Source: Symsagittifera roscoffensis (lineage: Eukaryota > Xenacoelomorpha > Acoela > Convolutidae). From it: a DNA stretch of 64,000 nucleotides. The translations under genes and the position numbers were made by a program. Location of the stretch: positions 1,862,001 through 1,926,000 of the forward strand of contig NC_087065.1 in the NCBI RefSeq assembly GCF_963678635.1. Reading direction: 5' to 3'. The notes beneath the pieces are model-generated. The model was not told the origin of the DNA. It did no database searches and saw only the letters and a program-made list of their open reading frames with translations. Shown piece after piece: positions 37,401-46,952 of the stretch (the stretch's first letter is position 1; every line of letters starts with the position of its first letter).

Positions 37401-40400
37401 ACATTTATGCATCAGAAGGGCTCATTTGACCTATTAAAACAACCCTAAGAAACCATTTTTAAAAACAATAGCTAAAATCAGTTTAGCTTTCAGAAACTTG
37501 ATTTCATATAAAGGTAAGTTTTCAAAAAAATTACACAGAGGCGATGTTACAAACATTAGCCAGAAAACGGCAAAAAACTCTAGAATGTGCAACAAGAAAA
37601 ATAGAAATGCCTCGAATTTGTAAAACTTTTGTTTTGGGTCGGATTCGAACATGTGACCACGACAATTAGAGTCTCCCGTTCTCGCATTTGCATTACGGGC
37701 CCCTGAAAGAATAATTACAGAAGCCACTAACGAAACAGCTATAGATGCTTATAAATTGCCAAAGATATGCAGCAAATGCCACCAAATATATATAAAACTT
37801 GTGCACAGATCGGCGTTGAACCTCCGACCAGAATAATAGGTGCCATGCGTCCTTCCATATGTGCTAAGGTCACAAATAAAGCAGAATTTCCAGTGCTACA
37901 GATTGGTATGAGCAAACACTAATACACTACGCTCGCTAGATTAACAGAGGCGAAGCTTCGCTTCGCAAGCACGACAAAAACCAGCTCTATAAATTGCAAC
38001 AATAAACATAAGAAATAAGCCTCGAATTAATAAGCCTCGGCTACCTCTAAGATTAGTACCAACGACCTAGTGACCAGGAGACACACTAACCATTCAGCCA
38101 CGGAAGCTTAATAGGCTCCAAATACTACCCGCTACAAATAAAGAAGAGAACAGGTGCTATGCAATTTCCAATTCTACAGTGAAATTTCAAATAAGAGAAT
38201 ACTTTTATCGTAAGCTTTTATTTGCGAATTAGGTTAGAAAAAAAAGAAGGTTCATTATAACACACTAAGATGACCGCAAGTTTCAAAACGGTCTACTCAT
38301 AGTTATTTCACGAAACTGAAAAAGAATTGAAAAATTTTAGTTTTCGAATTTAATGACATGCACTACTATTAGCCTTTAAAATTCGCTTCTAACGAGAGGA
38401 AATTTAGTAAAAAGCTGCTGAAGTTTCAGCAATGGAGACGCATTAATCCCGAAATTTATACAATGGCTAAGTTGCACTTCGCATACACTTCGCTACTTGG
38501 AAAAGCTGAATGAGTAAAACTTTCAATATCTCAAGTGACGCACGCCAACTAAGAGTCTACATAATTGCTAAGTGAAGCAAGCCAATTATGACGAATTAGC
38601 AGTACCAGTCAATTTGAAAAGAAATTTACCAACTAACATGCCTCAATTTATAGAGCGGACGCATTTTAACTAGTATACGAAAAAGTTCATTAAAAACATC
38701 CGACCCTGCCCAGGTTTGAACCCTCTTATTTTGCTGCTGGTGTCGTTCCCTACCTCTACGCTACAGAACCATGATACCTGAAAGCTAAAGTGCTATTTGT
38801 AAGATAATAGTCTGTGGTAATATCCTTAGCATTGGCTGTACTTAATAGCTGGATCAAAATGGAAACTTTCAAAATAAACACATTTGGGACTTAGGTTCAT
38901 ACTATGACACAAGCTATACTTGTGTAAACACAAGCGAAATGGGGCTTCACGTCAATTGCTATACAAAAATATACCATTTATCGGGGTAATCCAGCGAACC
39001 TCTAACAAACTTGATAGACGCTCATCTGACAAAATCAAACAGTACGGAAGAACCAATTGGTAAAATTAAAAAATGAATTATGCAACCAGATAAAATCATG
39101 AATTCATGATTTGATTAAGGGCGTTTTTCTACTTCCTTCACCCCCACCATTGAACTTTAGGTTTTAAAAAACTACTTTAACAGTGCCATAATGCAATGAA
39201 ACTTGGCATGATGAACAAACTAACATTGTGAACAAATTATTTCAGCATACCTTAAATCGTAAATTTGCAATTTTCGCCATATTACACGTAAGACCAAAAA
39301 ATATATAAAATTGCGACGAAGTGGCAATAAACTGATTCTCGCAAATGAAGAAATGAAGACAAGGCTTGATGCAATGCTTTTTGATGACTGGAAATACCAA
39401 AAAATAATGTTCTATAAGTTCATAACTTTGCCTTGAATGATGTTCTATTTGAATTAAATATGTCGAGAAACACAATTGTCAGCGTTAAATAAGAAAATTT
39501 AAAAAAAACTACGGAGCTGCAACTAAATTAGCACAACTTGCGTAGATGCCATTTGAACCAAAAACAACATTGTAATAAATAAATTCAGCCCCCCCCCCCC
39601 CCCCCCCGAATCTGGAAAACAAAAAGGACAATCATTTTTCTAATCAAACAGCGCGATATTGGAGTATGTCAATATAATCGATATAACAAAAGCCGAAACT
39701 ATTCAATTCGAAAAACATTTCAAGCTAAAACAAAACGAAAACGGGCGACTATCCAAAATCAGAGTGAATCAAATCTAGTTTTAATTATAGAGAAAAATGT
39801 TTCAATCACAAAAAATTTCACGACGGTAACAAGTAAGCCGACAAAAAATAAGCGAAGGATAAGCCAACATTTTCATTATTACCAAAAAATTTTCTGGTAG
39901 AATTAAAACTCAGGATCTTTGCCTCAGGCGCTATGTTCTGATGTGATAATCGCAGTATAATTACTAATCGCAAGCACAAAATAACATGTCAAAAGGGAGC
40001 ACTCAAAATGCAAAAACCATTTGAAAGAAAATTACCTGCAAATTACAACCGCTTTGAAAGGGGTTTGAAAATCGGACATCCTATCCAAGAGTCAGTTGCA
40101 TTTACCACTAATCCACTACCGCTTGTAATACACTACCCTCAAATGTGGCCGATAAATGCTTTTTATTTAAGCAGATATAGGTAATGATGCTTGAAATCGC
40201 AAAAAGAAAATAAGCTGCCCAAAGAAACTGAACATAAGAATCAAACAAGAAAATTGCTACTGTATATTTAAAAAATAGAATGATCATCTACACAGAGGCG
40301 AAGCTGAGCCTCGCAACATTTGCGATACAATTCAAAACACTTCATTCCAAGCTAAAAAAAAAGTTACTTCAAAAAAACCAAAAAATTGCAAAAAAAGTTT

Positions 40401-43400
40401 CACACCTTTGCTTCGGATGATGTTCATAAACAACCTTAACACTCAATGAGGTTGTTAAGGTTTTTAGAATCAATAATCGAGCGACAACTAAGGCGAAAAA
40501 AAATTGGGTCGACCAAAATGTTACCAAAAAAACTAGAACAATTTCAAAAATTATAAAATTTCAAGGCGATTACTTTTTCATTTAAAAAATTACGGCAACA
40601 ACAGTTGTGCAGCAAAGATTCACAATCTGTTCTTTCAATTATACCCTTAACCTCAGATTTGACGGAGTTTCTAAAAAAAAGAAAATGCTTTCAAAAAACG
40701 GTCAAAACTCTTTTCAACCAAAGCATATGCAGGGGAGATCCCCAGAACACACTCTTTTGATTGAGTAATCTCAGATTTGTCTCGGTACTGAAAAAGTAAA
40801 GTAACCTAAAAAAGTGGTCAAAATCACCTTCCCACAGAAACTTCTGAAGTCTTAGAACGCCCTGTGAAGAAAAATGGAATATCCAAGCACACAAGGAAGT
40901 AGCCGGTCTCTCTATTGATAATATATGTATTTGAAAATCGGTAAAATAAATCGAGAAAAGTTCCAATTTTTGCGAAAAGTGCAAAAACTCATTAGCGTCT
41001 CAAAAAAAATAAAAAACAAATCGAATCCCAGACATTTTCAAAGTATCTATGTTTTATCAAACAGGAATTAGCCAAAAATAATCCAGATACATTAATAAAA
41101 AGCTATGGAGCAAAATTCAACCAGATATAAATATGCGAAGGTTCCGCCAAATAATGAACACCTTTATCTGCGACTTAAGTTTGGAAAAAAGTGGATTCCG
41201 TAAAATACTACTGCACAAAACGAAAATCCTACGACCCATCCCTACTGAAACAGTCCAAAGCAATTCAAAAAACTACGCATCAAAAGTTGACTAAGCCGAT
41301 ATAACATAGGTCGAACCCGTTTAATCGAAATCTTTTTAAAGATCAGAGATGACACAGAAGCGAAGCTGCGCTTCACAAACAATAGCAAAAATACGACAAA
41401 AAAAAACTTTAAAAAGAGTTGAGCAAAAAAGACGACGTGATCTTCAAGGAATGTGGTTGTTCTTATAACGATTTCTGCTTCAGAGCTGGTCAATTGTGAT
41501 GAAATAAAAACACAAAAGACGAAGCTGAAAACAACAAATATTTTATATAACTTTATTGAAGGTTTTTTGTAGCAAGGAAAGATACTAACAACACGAGTTC
41601 CCGTTTGAAGTCATCATTCACCAGGTCATTTGACTCAATAGCCTCCAGCAGGTCATCATTTCTCACACACTGGGAACTGTCCAGGGGCTCACACGTGACA
41701 TCCATCCTCTCAACCCACTCCAAATTATGTTCACGCAACTCAGTTGTCAGACGCTTGATGCTGTCTGCGTCATAGATGGGTTTCTCCAGCATCGGAAGCT
41801 CCACGTTCAATCCCGGCTTCAGAAGCCCACTTTCGAGCGCTACTTGCAGCTGAAAGTAAAAAAATACATAGAGGCAAAGCAGCAATTCGCAAACGAAACC
41901 GACTAAAACTGGCTTTAAAAAGCAAAATGAGCAAAAATAGGCCGTGAAAAATAAAATTTTCGACATGTACCGCAATTAAACTTAAGCTGCCACCAATAAC
42001 GCGGATAACACTATTAAATTGCCAATGTTATGCAGCAAAAATGGTAACAAAATGAGCACTATTTTATACGAATTGGATTAGAAAAACAGATGGCTCGTAA
42101 TATTACACAATACTTTTGAAATCACTTGAGTAAAAACGAGAATAGACCGGTAGCACAATATCCTCTGAACGTACCTGTCGATGTGCATGCAAATCACTAG
42201 CTGCGAACGGGATGGGCGCCTTTTTCAGGAATTCTACCCTCTCATTAACCCAAGGATCCCCTATTATAGGGTTCCGTATTTGACTCGACCAAGAATAAAA
42301 GTTTTTTAAAAATATATATGGAAAAAATTTGAGGTAAACGCGTCAAAAACAGGAAAAAAATCGAATAATCTGCAAATGAACATAGCCAACAGACAGTTGG
42401 AAAAGAGCCAATGAACGCAAGTAAACAGAAAAAATACACACTAGCAAAAACACTTTGATTTTCTAGAACAATTTAAGACTAGCACTTCTTGATAAAACTG
42501 TATCAATAAATAAAATCTTCATTTCGCTGGGAAATCTGAACATTAAAATCCCCTTTCGAAAATAGAAGTAGATCAAATTTTTGTAATTTTAAGACTTTCG
42601 CTGTTTGAAAGTAGTTTGACTTCTTTTAGACCAAGAAAATGAGCGGATTTATAAAAAAAATTAAAAGTCAAACGGCGAAAAAGTAAATTTGACTTTTCCT
42701 GGAAAACGAAAAAAAAATCATCACCATCTATAAAAGAGATTGAACTACGTTCACCAACTCTTAAAAAAGAACTTCAGCGTCGCAACTGAGCGTCGCAACA
42801 CGTGCGGTACAAAAATGAATAACAATGATTAAAATCAAACGAAAAAAAAATAAATTGAAAAAAAAAAAAATTCACAAAACCGTTTTTGATATTAAAAATT
42901 GGAGCAAAAGCCCAAAATAAGCAAAGCAATTACCTGTACCATTGAAATTTATACAAGAAGCTTTCGGAATGATAAAAAGAAGTCCAATTTTTAAAACAGT
43001 CCTTTCAGCGGAAATAAGCAGACAGACAATAATCTAAATTAGCCGAAAACTTTCAGTTTCGAAAAAAAACAGGTTTCGACTGGAATCGAACACCCGGGCT
43101 TTGTGGTCTTAAGCGTGGATTTTACAGCTATTAGGAAGAAATTTGAAAAAATGAACCTTCGAAACAAAGTCGGGTTACGGGAAGTAAGAAGACAAAAATA
43201 GACAGACGGACGATAGTCAGAAAAAGCACAAAGACTCTATAAAAAAAACTGGTCCCGGTCGTATTCGAACAACAAGAATAAGCCATCTCGATCAGTCGTG
43301 TTAGCTCTACGTCTGATGAGCCGGTCGGTTGATAGAATTCGAATTTAAAATTACCAAGCGGTAACAAAGCCAAAAATATCTGAGCAGAAACCCTTGACGA

Positions 43401-45327
43401 CGAAAAAAAATCAAATTAATTTTAAAAAAAGTCCCCTTTCCCCTCAGAACGCACAAACGCACACATTTTTTTTGTTCTCAAACGACGCAAAAGGAGGCCA
43501 CTAGTCGATAAAAACCGAAACCAATTAAGCCAAAAAAAGACGATCCTTAAAAACAAAAACTTAACAAATCGAGTTGGTAAAATTACAACCAATGTAAAAA
43601 TCAATTATCAATTGGACCAGATTTTTAAAATGCTAAAACACTAGACACAACTACCATAAAACTAGTTTACTGCAAAAATAAAAGATTCGTAGATGTGGCA
43701 ACTAAGCCGACAAAATACAAGCAGACAAATATTATGCCGACCAAGTTGATTCAGAAAATTTCCGTTCGAAAAAAACAGGCCCTGGTCAGATTCAAACCAA
43801 AGACCTTTAACGTCCCAAGCGTAATCGTTACCTCCAGGCCAAAGGTGAAGAGCGAATTCAAAACTTGAATTCATTATGAAACAAGATACCAACAAGAGTC
43901 CAGATGAGAGACAGGAAAGCACACAGAGGCGAAGCTGAGCTTCGCACCATTTGCGATACAACTAGATCTATCAAAATAACAAGATAACTGACAAGACAAC
44001 ATGCCCAAACAACATAATGCAAAATCAGCATCGGAAAAAAATTAACCAAGCGCCGACAAAGCCAAAAATATCTGAGCAGAAACACTTCAAGCCCAAATTT
44101 TTTAATCAAAAGTTATTTTAAATTTTTACATCACCCTTACCCTCATAACATATACAGGCATCACAAAAATATTGTGCCGTAACAAACGACATAAAAAAGA
44201 GGCTACTAATCCGATATGAACAGAGGCGAAGTTGCACTTCGTATACACAAGCAAAAATATGACCGCTAAAGCTACTAGGAAAAACTGAATGAGTAAAACT
44301 TTGAGTCTACAAAATTTCTTAGGTAACGGACGCCAACTATGAGTCTACATAATTGCTAAGTGACGCAAGCCAATTATGACGCATTAGCAGTACCAGTCAA
44401 TTTGAAAAAAAAACTTACCAACTAACATGCCTCAATTTATAGAGCGGACGCATTTTGACTAGTATACGAAAAAGTTTATAAAAAACATCCGACCTGGCCC
44501 AGGTTCGAACACTCTTACCTTGTTGCGAATCTCCTTCCCTACCTCTACGCTACAGTCTATGATACCATGAAGCTAAAGTGCTATTTGTAAAAAAAATATA
44601 GTCTGTGCACAATTCTTAGCATTAGCTGTACTTAATAGCTGGTTATTGATCAAAATGAACATTTTCAAAATGAACACATTTTGTCGTAAAAATAGTTGCG
44701 TCGCAACAATATTTGCCATCTAGGTGGGAAAAAAGAGAGTTCATAATATAGCACAAGCTTTGCTGGTGTAAACAAGTTGAAACCTATTAAGCAGAAAAAA
44801 ATGAAATTTCAACGGTGCGTGCGGGAACGTAAAAATTGTGCTGTCCTTGAAACGACCCAAAATTACATCGCAAAGCCAATCACAAATAGGCCAAAATAAT
44901 TTGGGCCAAATAGATTTATTAAGCGAAACAGAAAAAAAGGAAATACGAAGTCAAGGTAAGTAAAATTACAAGTAAATCAAGCACTAGAAGCACCATTAAA
45001 AAAAGCGCGGAACAAAAAATTTGGCAAGTATGCCGACAAACGATAAGCAGACAAATAATATGCCGACAATTTTATTTGAATTATTAAAACTTTTCCCGTT
45101 TGAAAAACAGGGCCAAGTCAGATTCGAACCAAGGACCTTTGAGTCCAAGGCGTGTTCGTTACCTCCATGCTAAAAAAACCGGGAACGCTAAGAAATCTAA
45201 CTTGATTATGAAACAAGGTTCCACTAGAGAAGACTCCAAATGAGATGGAAGAAAGTCTAATACCCGATTGCAATACCCTTTTGTTAATAATTTTTTACCT
45301 AGAGAGAGGGAGAAATCATTTTTCACC

Positions 45328-45370
<43 letters not shown>

Positions 45371-46951
45371 AGGGAGGGAGGGAGGGAGAGAGAGAGAGAA
45401 AATTGAAAAAATTCTCAGACAGCTTTGATTGGTTGGAAATTCGTTCTGAAACATCTTAGTCTGAAATATTATTTAACAGAAAAACGAAAAAATGCAGACC
45501 ACACAGACTACCTGTTCCAAATTTATAAGAGGCCGAATCACGGCTGAAACGTTAATTATGATACCACAATTTGAAGTTGCCTTTCTCTGAGGAAGTCACA
45601 TTCAGCTAGAAAAAAACAGACCCTAGCCAGTCCTTCCCACTCAGAGAAACTGCTCGGAACAATAATATGCTGAAAACAACGGCATATGCAATGTGAGTAC
45701 GAATAGACATGTAGAGGATGGCAACGCAATTAAAAATCCAGCCTAAAAACTTGTTAGAACCTGTTGTGTATCTATTTTAACGTGCACAAAAACGTAATTT
45801 TGAAGAAACACTCTTTCTGCAGAGCCAAAACGTAGCTTAGGTGCAATTCAACATACTATTACAAAGACAAACTTGGAAGACCAAAACAATTCGCACAAAG
45901 ATGGACTTAAAAAAGTAATCTGTTGCCTATTTCACTTCAGCTGCAACTAAAAGACTTGTTACTCTTTAATAAGTTATTGCATGAACACTATGATAATAAT
46001 TGTTAATGTCTGGGCGATTGAATCTCTTCAATATACATCAAATTACAGTATTAGAGATGGAAAACCAAGATTTGAGATTCCTTCTTTTTACAGCGGATTG
46101 TAAGCATAGAAGATCACCTGCACAAAGTTAGTTCATTGAACATTGTTGCGAAACCTCCTGGTACTTCCAAGCTGCAGCTAAAATTGCTTCAAGAAATGCC
46201 TCATCTCCAATTGTGACAAAAACTCATGCAAAAGACATTGTTTCTGTTCTTGCTAAATAGTATTTTTACTTAAATTTATTCCTTAATAAAACTCAACTTT
46301 TTTATTGATAATGGAGTAGAAGCAATTTAAACTCTTTATTTACAACTACTACTTACTACTCTTTTATCGATCTATGATTTTAACCTCGTGTTTCCATTGA
46401 CCTTTCTGAAAACTGGCCGGAAATTTGGTCTCTGATGACAATTTCTTCGAGAAGAGGCCAAAAATTCCGTATGGAAGTAGTGACAAATAATTTGCATCTT
46501 TTCTTGAGCAAACTTCTCTGCACCACAGAAATGACTTGACAGAAATCGAAAGCATCCTCGGATTAAGTTAAAGGGTCGTCGACCAAAAATGGATGCATTG
46601 AAGTAATATCAAAAAAGACTCCTTTGACGCTAAGAACAAAGAGGAAAACTCTGGGATAGCATAAAACTTGAATGATTATGAAATGATTTGGACAGTGATT
46701 GGAAACTAGGCATTGCATCCGCGGTTTGCGAAAAAATATTATTTGCTGACCTCTGTTTCCGAGTCGACGTCGGCTGGTTCCTCCTCTGAAGTCTGTCCCC
46801 ACCCTCCCTCCGCCTCGGCCCCTTCCTTCCCCTCCCTCTCCCGCTCCTCCGGGGCTATTCCGTCATCCTGGTAGTTGGACGTCATCGCCTCCAGCACATC
46901 CTCTCTCGCCTGTTTGATGCCACTGTACTCTCGCTTCCTCTTCTTCGCCAT
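25413..46951 (-). CDS. EBNA1BP2: EBP2 nucleolar rRNA-processing protein, seven exons
   Basis: Exons are 46951-46751, 41849-41590, 30846-30723, 30359-30270, 28320-28118, 25993-25819 and 25475-25413. All phases close, giving 371 residues against about 306 in human. EBP2 is a nucleolar protein needed for 27S pre-rRNA processing and 60S subunit assembly. Family landmarks appear in order: an acidic N-terminus, GLLKPGLN (exon 2), NDDFKREL (exon 2) joined to a QAQAAVAIALPKL stretch (exon 3), ERPADFFAEMAKSDEHMKK (exon 3), a Lys/Arg-rich helix (exons 4-5), YGYGGKKRN (exon 6) and a basic C-terminus ending GKGKKKK (exon 7). The introns are long and repeat-filled (4901, 10743, 363, 1949, 2124 and 343 bp). 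Intron 2 contains a Rab-like gene on the other strand. The exon 1 and exon 2 borders are the least certain; conserved motifs fix the rest. Confidence 0.88.
25819..25993 (-). CDS. EBNA1BP2: EBP2 exon 6
   Basis: The acceptor is TTTTTATTTTCAG and the donor GTGGGT. It encodes KYGYGGKKRN, the counterpart of the human KFGFGGKKKG motif. Confidence 0.88.
26380..26930 (-). mobile_element. tRNA-derived SINE-like element, type A, copy 2
   Basis: It is colinear with 10074-10682: GCTCCGCAAACACTCGC start, AAAAAGCAGCTCTA, a tRNA-like B box (reverse of GGATTCGAATTTC), GAGTCTCACGCACTA, GGAAAGCATAAAGCC, TTTTTTCGGTTCATT, GTGCCC..AAAAGTGGCACC, ATTTGC, then a terminal hairpin at 26903-26922. It lies in the donor-side part of EBP2 intron 5, and a family B copy abuts it. 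Confidence 0.65.
26938..27310. repeat. Family B repeat copy
   Basis: It has the family B order: TTTTTGATAACATTAGCCCAA, ATTTCGCTGGGAAATCTG, GTCGATCACGTTTTTCGTGA, GATAGCGGAGTTTGCC, TTTTTCCTGAAAA and a final CTTTTC. It begins within ten bases of the end of the type A SINE, so the two may move or insert together. Confidence 0.65.
28118..28320 (-). CDS. EBNA1BP2: EBP2 exon 5
   Basis: The acceptor is CCGTTCAG and the donor GTTAGT. The exon begins VQIEKEK, matching the human KKVQTE position, and continues through a basic segment to a split Lys codon. Confidence 0.85.
28455..28870. repeat. Family B repeat, two partial tandem copies
   Basis: The first part (28455-28745) and second part (28745-28870) both end in a TTTTTCCTGAAAA/CACGACCTATA/CTTCA motif, so the 3' half of the family B unit is repeated here. 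It lies in EBP2 intron 4. Confidence 0.55.
28865..29306 (-). mobile_element. Hairpin-bounded tRNA-derived SINE-like element, type S
   Basis: Read on the minus strand the element opens with an 8-bp hairpin (29306-29286: ACCCTTGC, loop, GCAAGGGT), then a CGGGTACTAGAC segment. A tRNA-like promoter follows near 29160-29090 (A box GGCCTCGTGGTAACGG, B box GGGTTCGAATCTG), then GTCTGCTTATGTTTTGTCGG and an AT-rich body. A paralogue lies at 43545-43920. This is the best-preserved copy in the window. Confidence 0.75.
30270..30359 (-). CDS. EBNA1BP2: EBP2 exon 4
   Basis: The acceptor is TATGTTTTAG and the donor GTGAGT. It has exactly 30 codons of Lys/Arg-rich helix (RERLLAKSKTAERVEKIRKL) that align with the human IRQKL...KYGKK stretch. 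Confidence 0.88.
30723..30846 (-). CDS. EBNA1BP2: EBP2 exon 3
   Basis: The acceptor is TTATGTTTTAG and the donor GTGAAT. The exon encodes the QAQAAV and FFAEMAKSD motifs, the most conserved part of the family. Confidence 0.88.
32010..32850. repeat. Two adjacent family B copies
   Basis: Both copies contain CTTTCGA...AGAAGTCGATC or its equivalent, AGTGGAGTTTGC or CTTGCC, GAACTTGAAAAG and a CTTCA..ACGTTCATT end. The first copy is preceded by CAGTTGGGAAAGAGTAATGAACGCAAGGAAAC, also seen at 26315, 36370, 36505 and 42390, which probably marks the 5' end of the full unit. Confidence 0.6.
33797..33896 (+). CDS. Rab-like gene exon 1 (P-loop)
   Basis: The ATG at 33797 leads into 33 codons plus one base, donor GTACGT. 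It encodes the SFKIILAGHGYTGKTSLVRQ segment. Confidence 0.78.
33797..36285 (+). CDS. Atypical Rab-like small GTPase, three exons
   Basis: Exons are 33797-33896, 35540-35838 and 36043-36285, encoding 213 residues, a normal Rab length. Rab proteins are GTP-dependent switches on traffic vesicles. A P-loop GHGYTGKT is at 18-25, a switch I Thr at about 43 (ATLGSDF), NKCD at 125-128 and TSAK at 162-165. A basic tail ends in CSC, a Rab-type geranylgeranylation signal. The G3 motif, normally WDTAGQE, is WTLSGQH (65-71): the Mg-coordinating Asp is replaced, so hydrolysis or nucleotide handling is probably unusual. Intron 1 is GT..AG. Intron 2 fits only as CAG|GC..AG, because no GT donor gives the right phase; reading into it stops at 35875-35877. 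The gene lies wholly inside EBP2 intron 2 on the opposite strand. I cannot assign it to a Rab subfamily. Confidence 0.78.
35540..35838 (+). CDS. Rab-like gene exon 2 (switches and NKCD)
   Basis: The acceptor CACACTTTAG completes the split Gly codon. The exon ends at CAG before GCACGG. It covers switch I, the altered G3 motif and NKCD. Confidence 0.72.
36043..36285 (+). CDS. Rab-like gene exon 3 (TSAK and CSC tail)
   Basis: The acceptor is TTCAAAAG. Eighty codons include QTSAKTGEG and a final basic stretch before PGCSC and TGA. A second in-frame acceptor (ATGCAG|GA near 36075) would give a shorter product. Confidence 0.75.
   Translation, partial: VAQANLQPWMQEKNLEDMAGNFYDHYFQTSAKTGEGVGKLFETVTDMIVEKQANRTGKSTGFKIRQPSRRRKKSSPGCSC
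36350..37240. repeat. Three family B copies 3' of the Rab-like gene
   Basis: Sub-blocks at about 36350-36540, 36500-36970 and 36965-37240 repeat TGAACGCAAG..AACA, CTCAACTTTC, GAATTTCAAGAAC, TTTACCCAACTTGAGAAA and ACGTTCATT. They begin about 60 bases after the stop of the Rab-like gene. Confidence 0.6.
37535..38285 (-). mobile_element. Two type A SINE-like copies in a row
   Basis: Copy one (37535-37935) has CACAGAGGCGATG, then GGTCGGATTCGAACATGTGACC (reverse B box). Copy two (37940-38285) opens with GCGAAGC-TTC-GCTTCGC, has AATAAGCCTCGAATTA and a reversed A-box-like TAACCATTCAGCC, and ends with TTAGGTTAGAAAAAAAAG. Both have transcript orientation minus. Confidence 0.6.
38460..38930 (-). mobile_element. 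Type A SINE-like copy, close paralogue of 44215-44775
   Basis: It shares long near-identical stretches with 44215-44775, including GCCAATTATGACG.ATTAGC, CCTCAATTTATAGAGCGGA, ACTAGTATACGAAAAAGTT and the tRNA-like segment (reverse of GGTTTGAACC and TAGCGTAGAGGTAGGGA). It ends in a perfect 7-bp hairpin at 38909-38927 (ACACAAG, loop, CTTGTGT). Confidence 0.7.
39093..39112. repeat. Perfect 20-bp palindrome
   Basis: AAATCATGAATTCATGATTT is identical to its own reverse complement with no spacer. It is not part of a recognised repeat copy. Confidence 0.9.
39589..39607. repeat. C19 homopolymer
   Basis: Nineteen Cs in a row. Shorter C runs occur at 19976, about 27980 and 35402. Confidence 0.95.
41590..41849 (-). 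CDS. EBNA1BP2: EBP2 exon 2
   Basis: The acceptor is TTTTTTTACTTTCAG. The exon encodes the GLLKPGLN block and ends with NDDFKREL. The donor GTTAGT at 41589 is preferred over GTATCT four bases later, because only it gives the phase and spacing needed for the QAQAAV motif in exon 3. Confidence 0.82.
41868..42118 (-). mobile_element. Type A SINE-like copy beside EBP2 exon 2
   Basis: It starts ATAGAGGCAAAGCAGCAATTC, carries GGCCGTGAAAA, AATTGCCAATGTTATGCAGC and ends GAATTGGATTAGAAAAACAG. Its edge lies about a dozen bases from the acceptor of EBP2 exon 2, so its insertion reshaped the intron end. The tRNA-like boxes are worn. Confidence 0.55.
42375..42770. repeat. Family B repeat copy in EBP2 intron 1
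   Basis: It begins GCCAACAGACAGTTGGAAAAGAG and TGAACGCAAGTAAACAG, then ATTTCGCTGGGAAATCTG, CCCTTTCGAAAATAGAAGTAGATC, and ends TTCACCAACTCTTAAAAA. Confidence 0.6.
43545..43945 (-). mobile_element. Type S SINE-like copy running into a CTTCGC hairpin
   Basis: It is paralogous to 28865-29306: AACAAATCGAGTTGGTAAAA, ACTAAGCCGACAAAAT, AGCAGACAAATA and a tRNA-like segment with GGTCAGATTC and TTACCTCCAGGCC. It is followed by a perfect palindrome-like hairpin at 43929-43945 (GCGAAGCT, G, AGCTTCGC), the terminus of the next copy. Confidence 0.65.
44215..44775 (-). mobile_element. Type A SINE-like copy with hairpins at both ends
   Basis: It opens with hairpin GCGAAGT-TGC-ACTTCGT (44226-44242), in which one pair has changed from C:G to T:A relative to other copies. 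It has a tRNA-like segment (reverse of TAGCGTAGAGGTAGGGA and GTGTTCGAACCTGG) near 44500-44560 and ends with a hairpin at 44751-44769. Confidence 0.7.
44870..45290 (-). mobile_element. Type S SINE-like copy
   Basis: It is paralogous to 49990-50450: GGAAATACGAAGTCAAGGTAAG, TATGCCGACAAACGATAAGC, GTTTGAAAAACAGGGCC and a tRNA-like B box (reverse of GGTTCGAATCTGA). It ends AAGTCTAATACCCGATTGC without the full hairpin. It is followed by a GA-rich microsatellite. Confidence 0.65.
45300..45400. repeat. (GA)n and (GGGA)n microsatellite
   Basis: GA repeats, then about six GGGA units (near 45364-45388), then GA again: a ~100-base almost pure purine strand in EBP2 intron 1. Confidence 0.9.
46751..46951 (-). 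CDS. EBNA1BP2: EBP2 exon 1
   Basis: This exon holds the start codon (context GAAATGG) and 67 codons of basic then Glu-rich sequence, with donor GTCAGC, phase 0. The donor is weak; it is chosen because it joins exon 2 in frame just before the family motif. Confidence 0.75.
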
Positions 46952-46952
46952 T

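Larger units (their letters stand above)
30847..41589. other. EBP2 intron 2, repeat-dense, hosts a nested gene
   Basis: This is a 10.7-kb intron (donor GTTAGT, acceptor TTTTAG). It holds family B copies (31420-31660, 32010-32480, 32490-32850, 36350-37240), four type A SINE-like copies between 37535 and 38930, a C19 run (39589-39607), a 20-bp perfect palindrome (39093-39112), a type S fragment near 39830-39960 and the Rab-like gene on the plus strand. A coding-like stretch at about 32910-33310 has no recognisable product. Confidence 0.7.

Noticed and set aside
46364-46555. 63-codon minus-strand frame in EBP2 intron 1
   Set aside because: EBP2 exons 1 and 2 join in frame without it. It has no family motif and no good splice sites.
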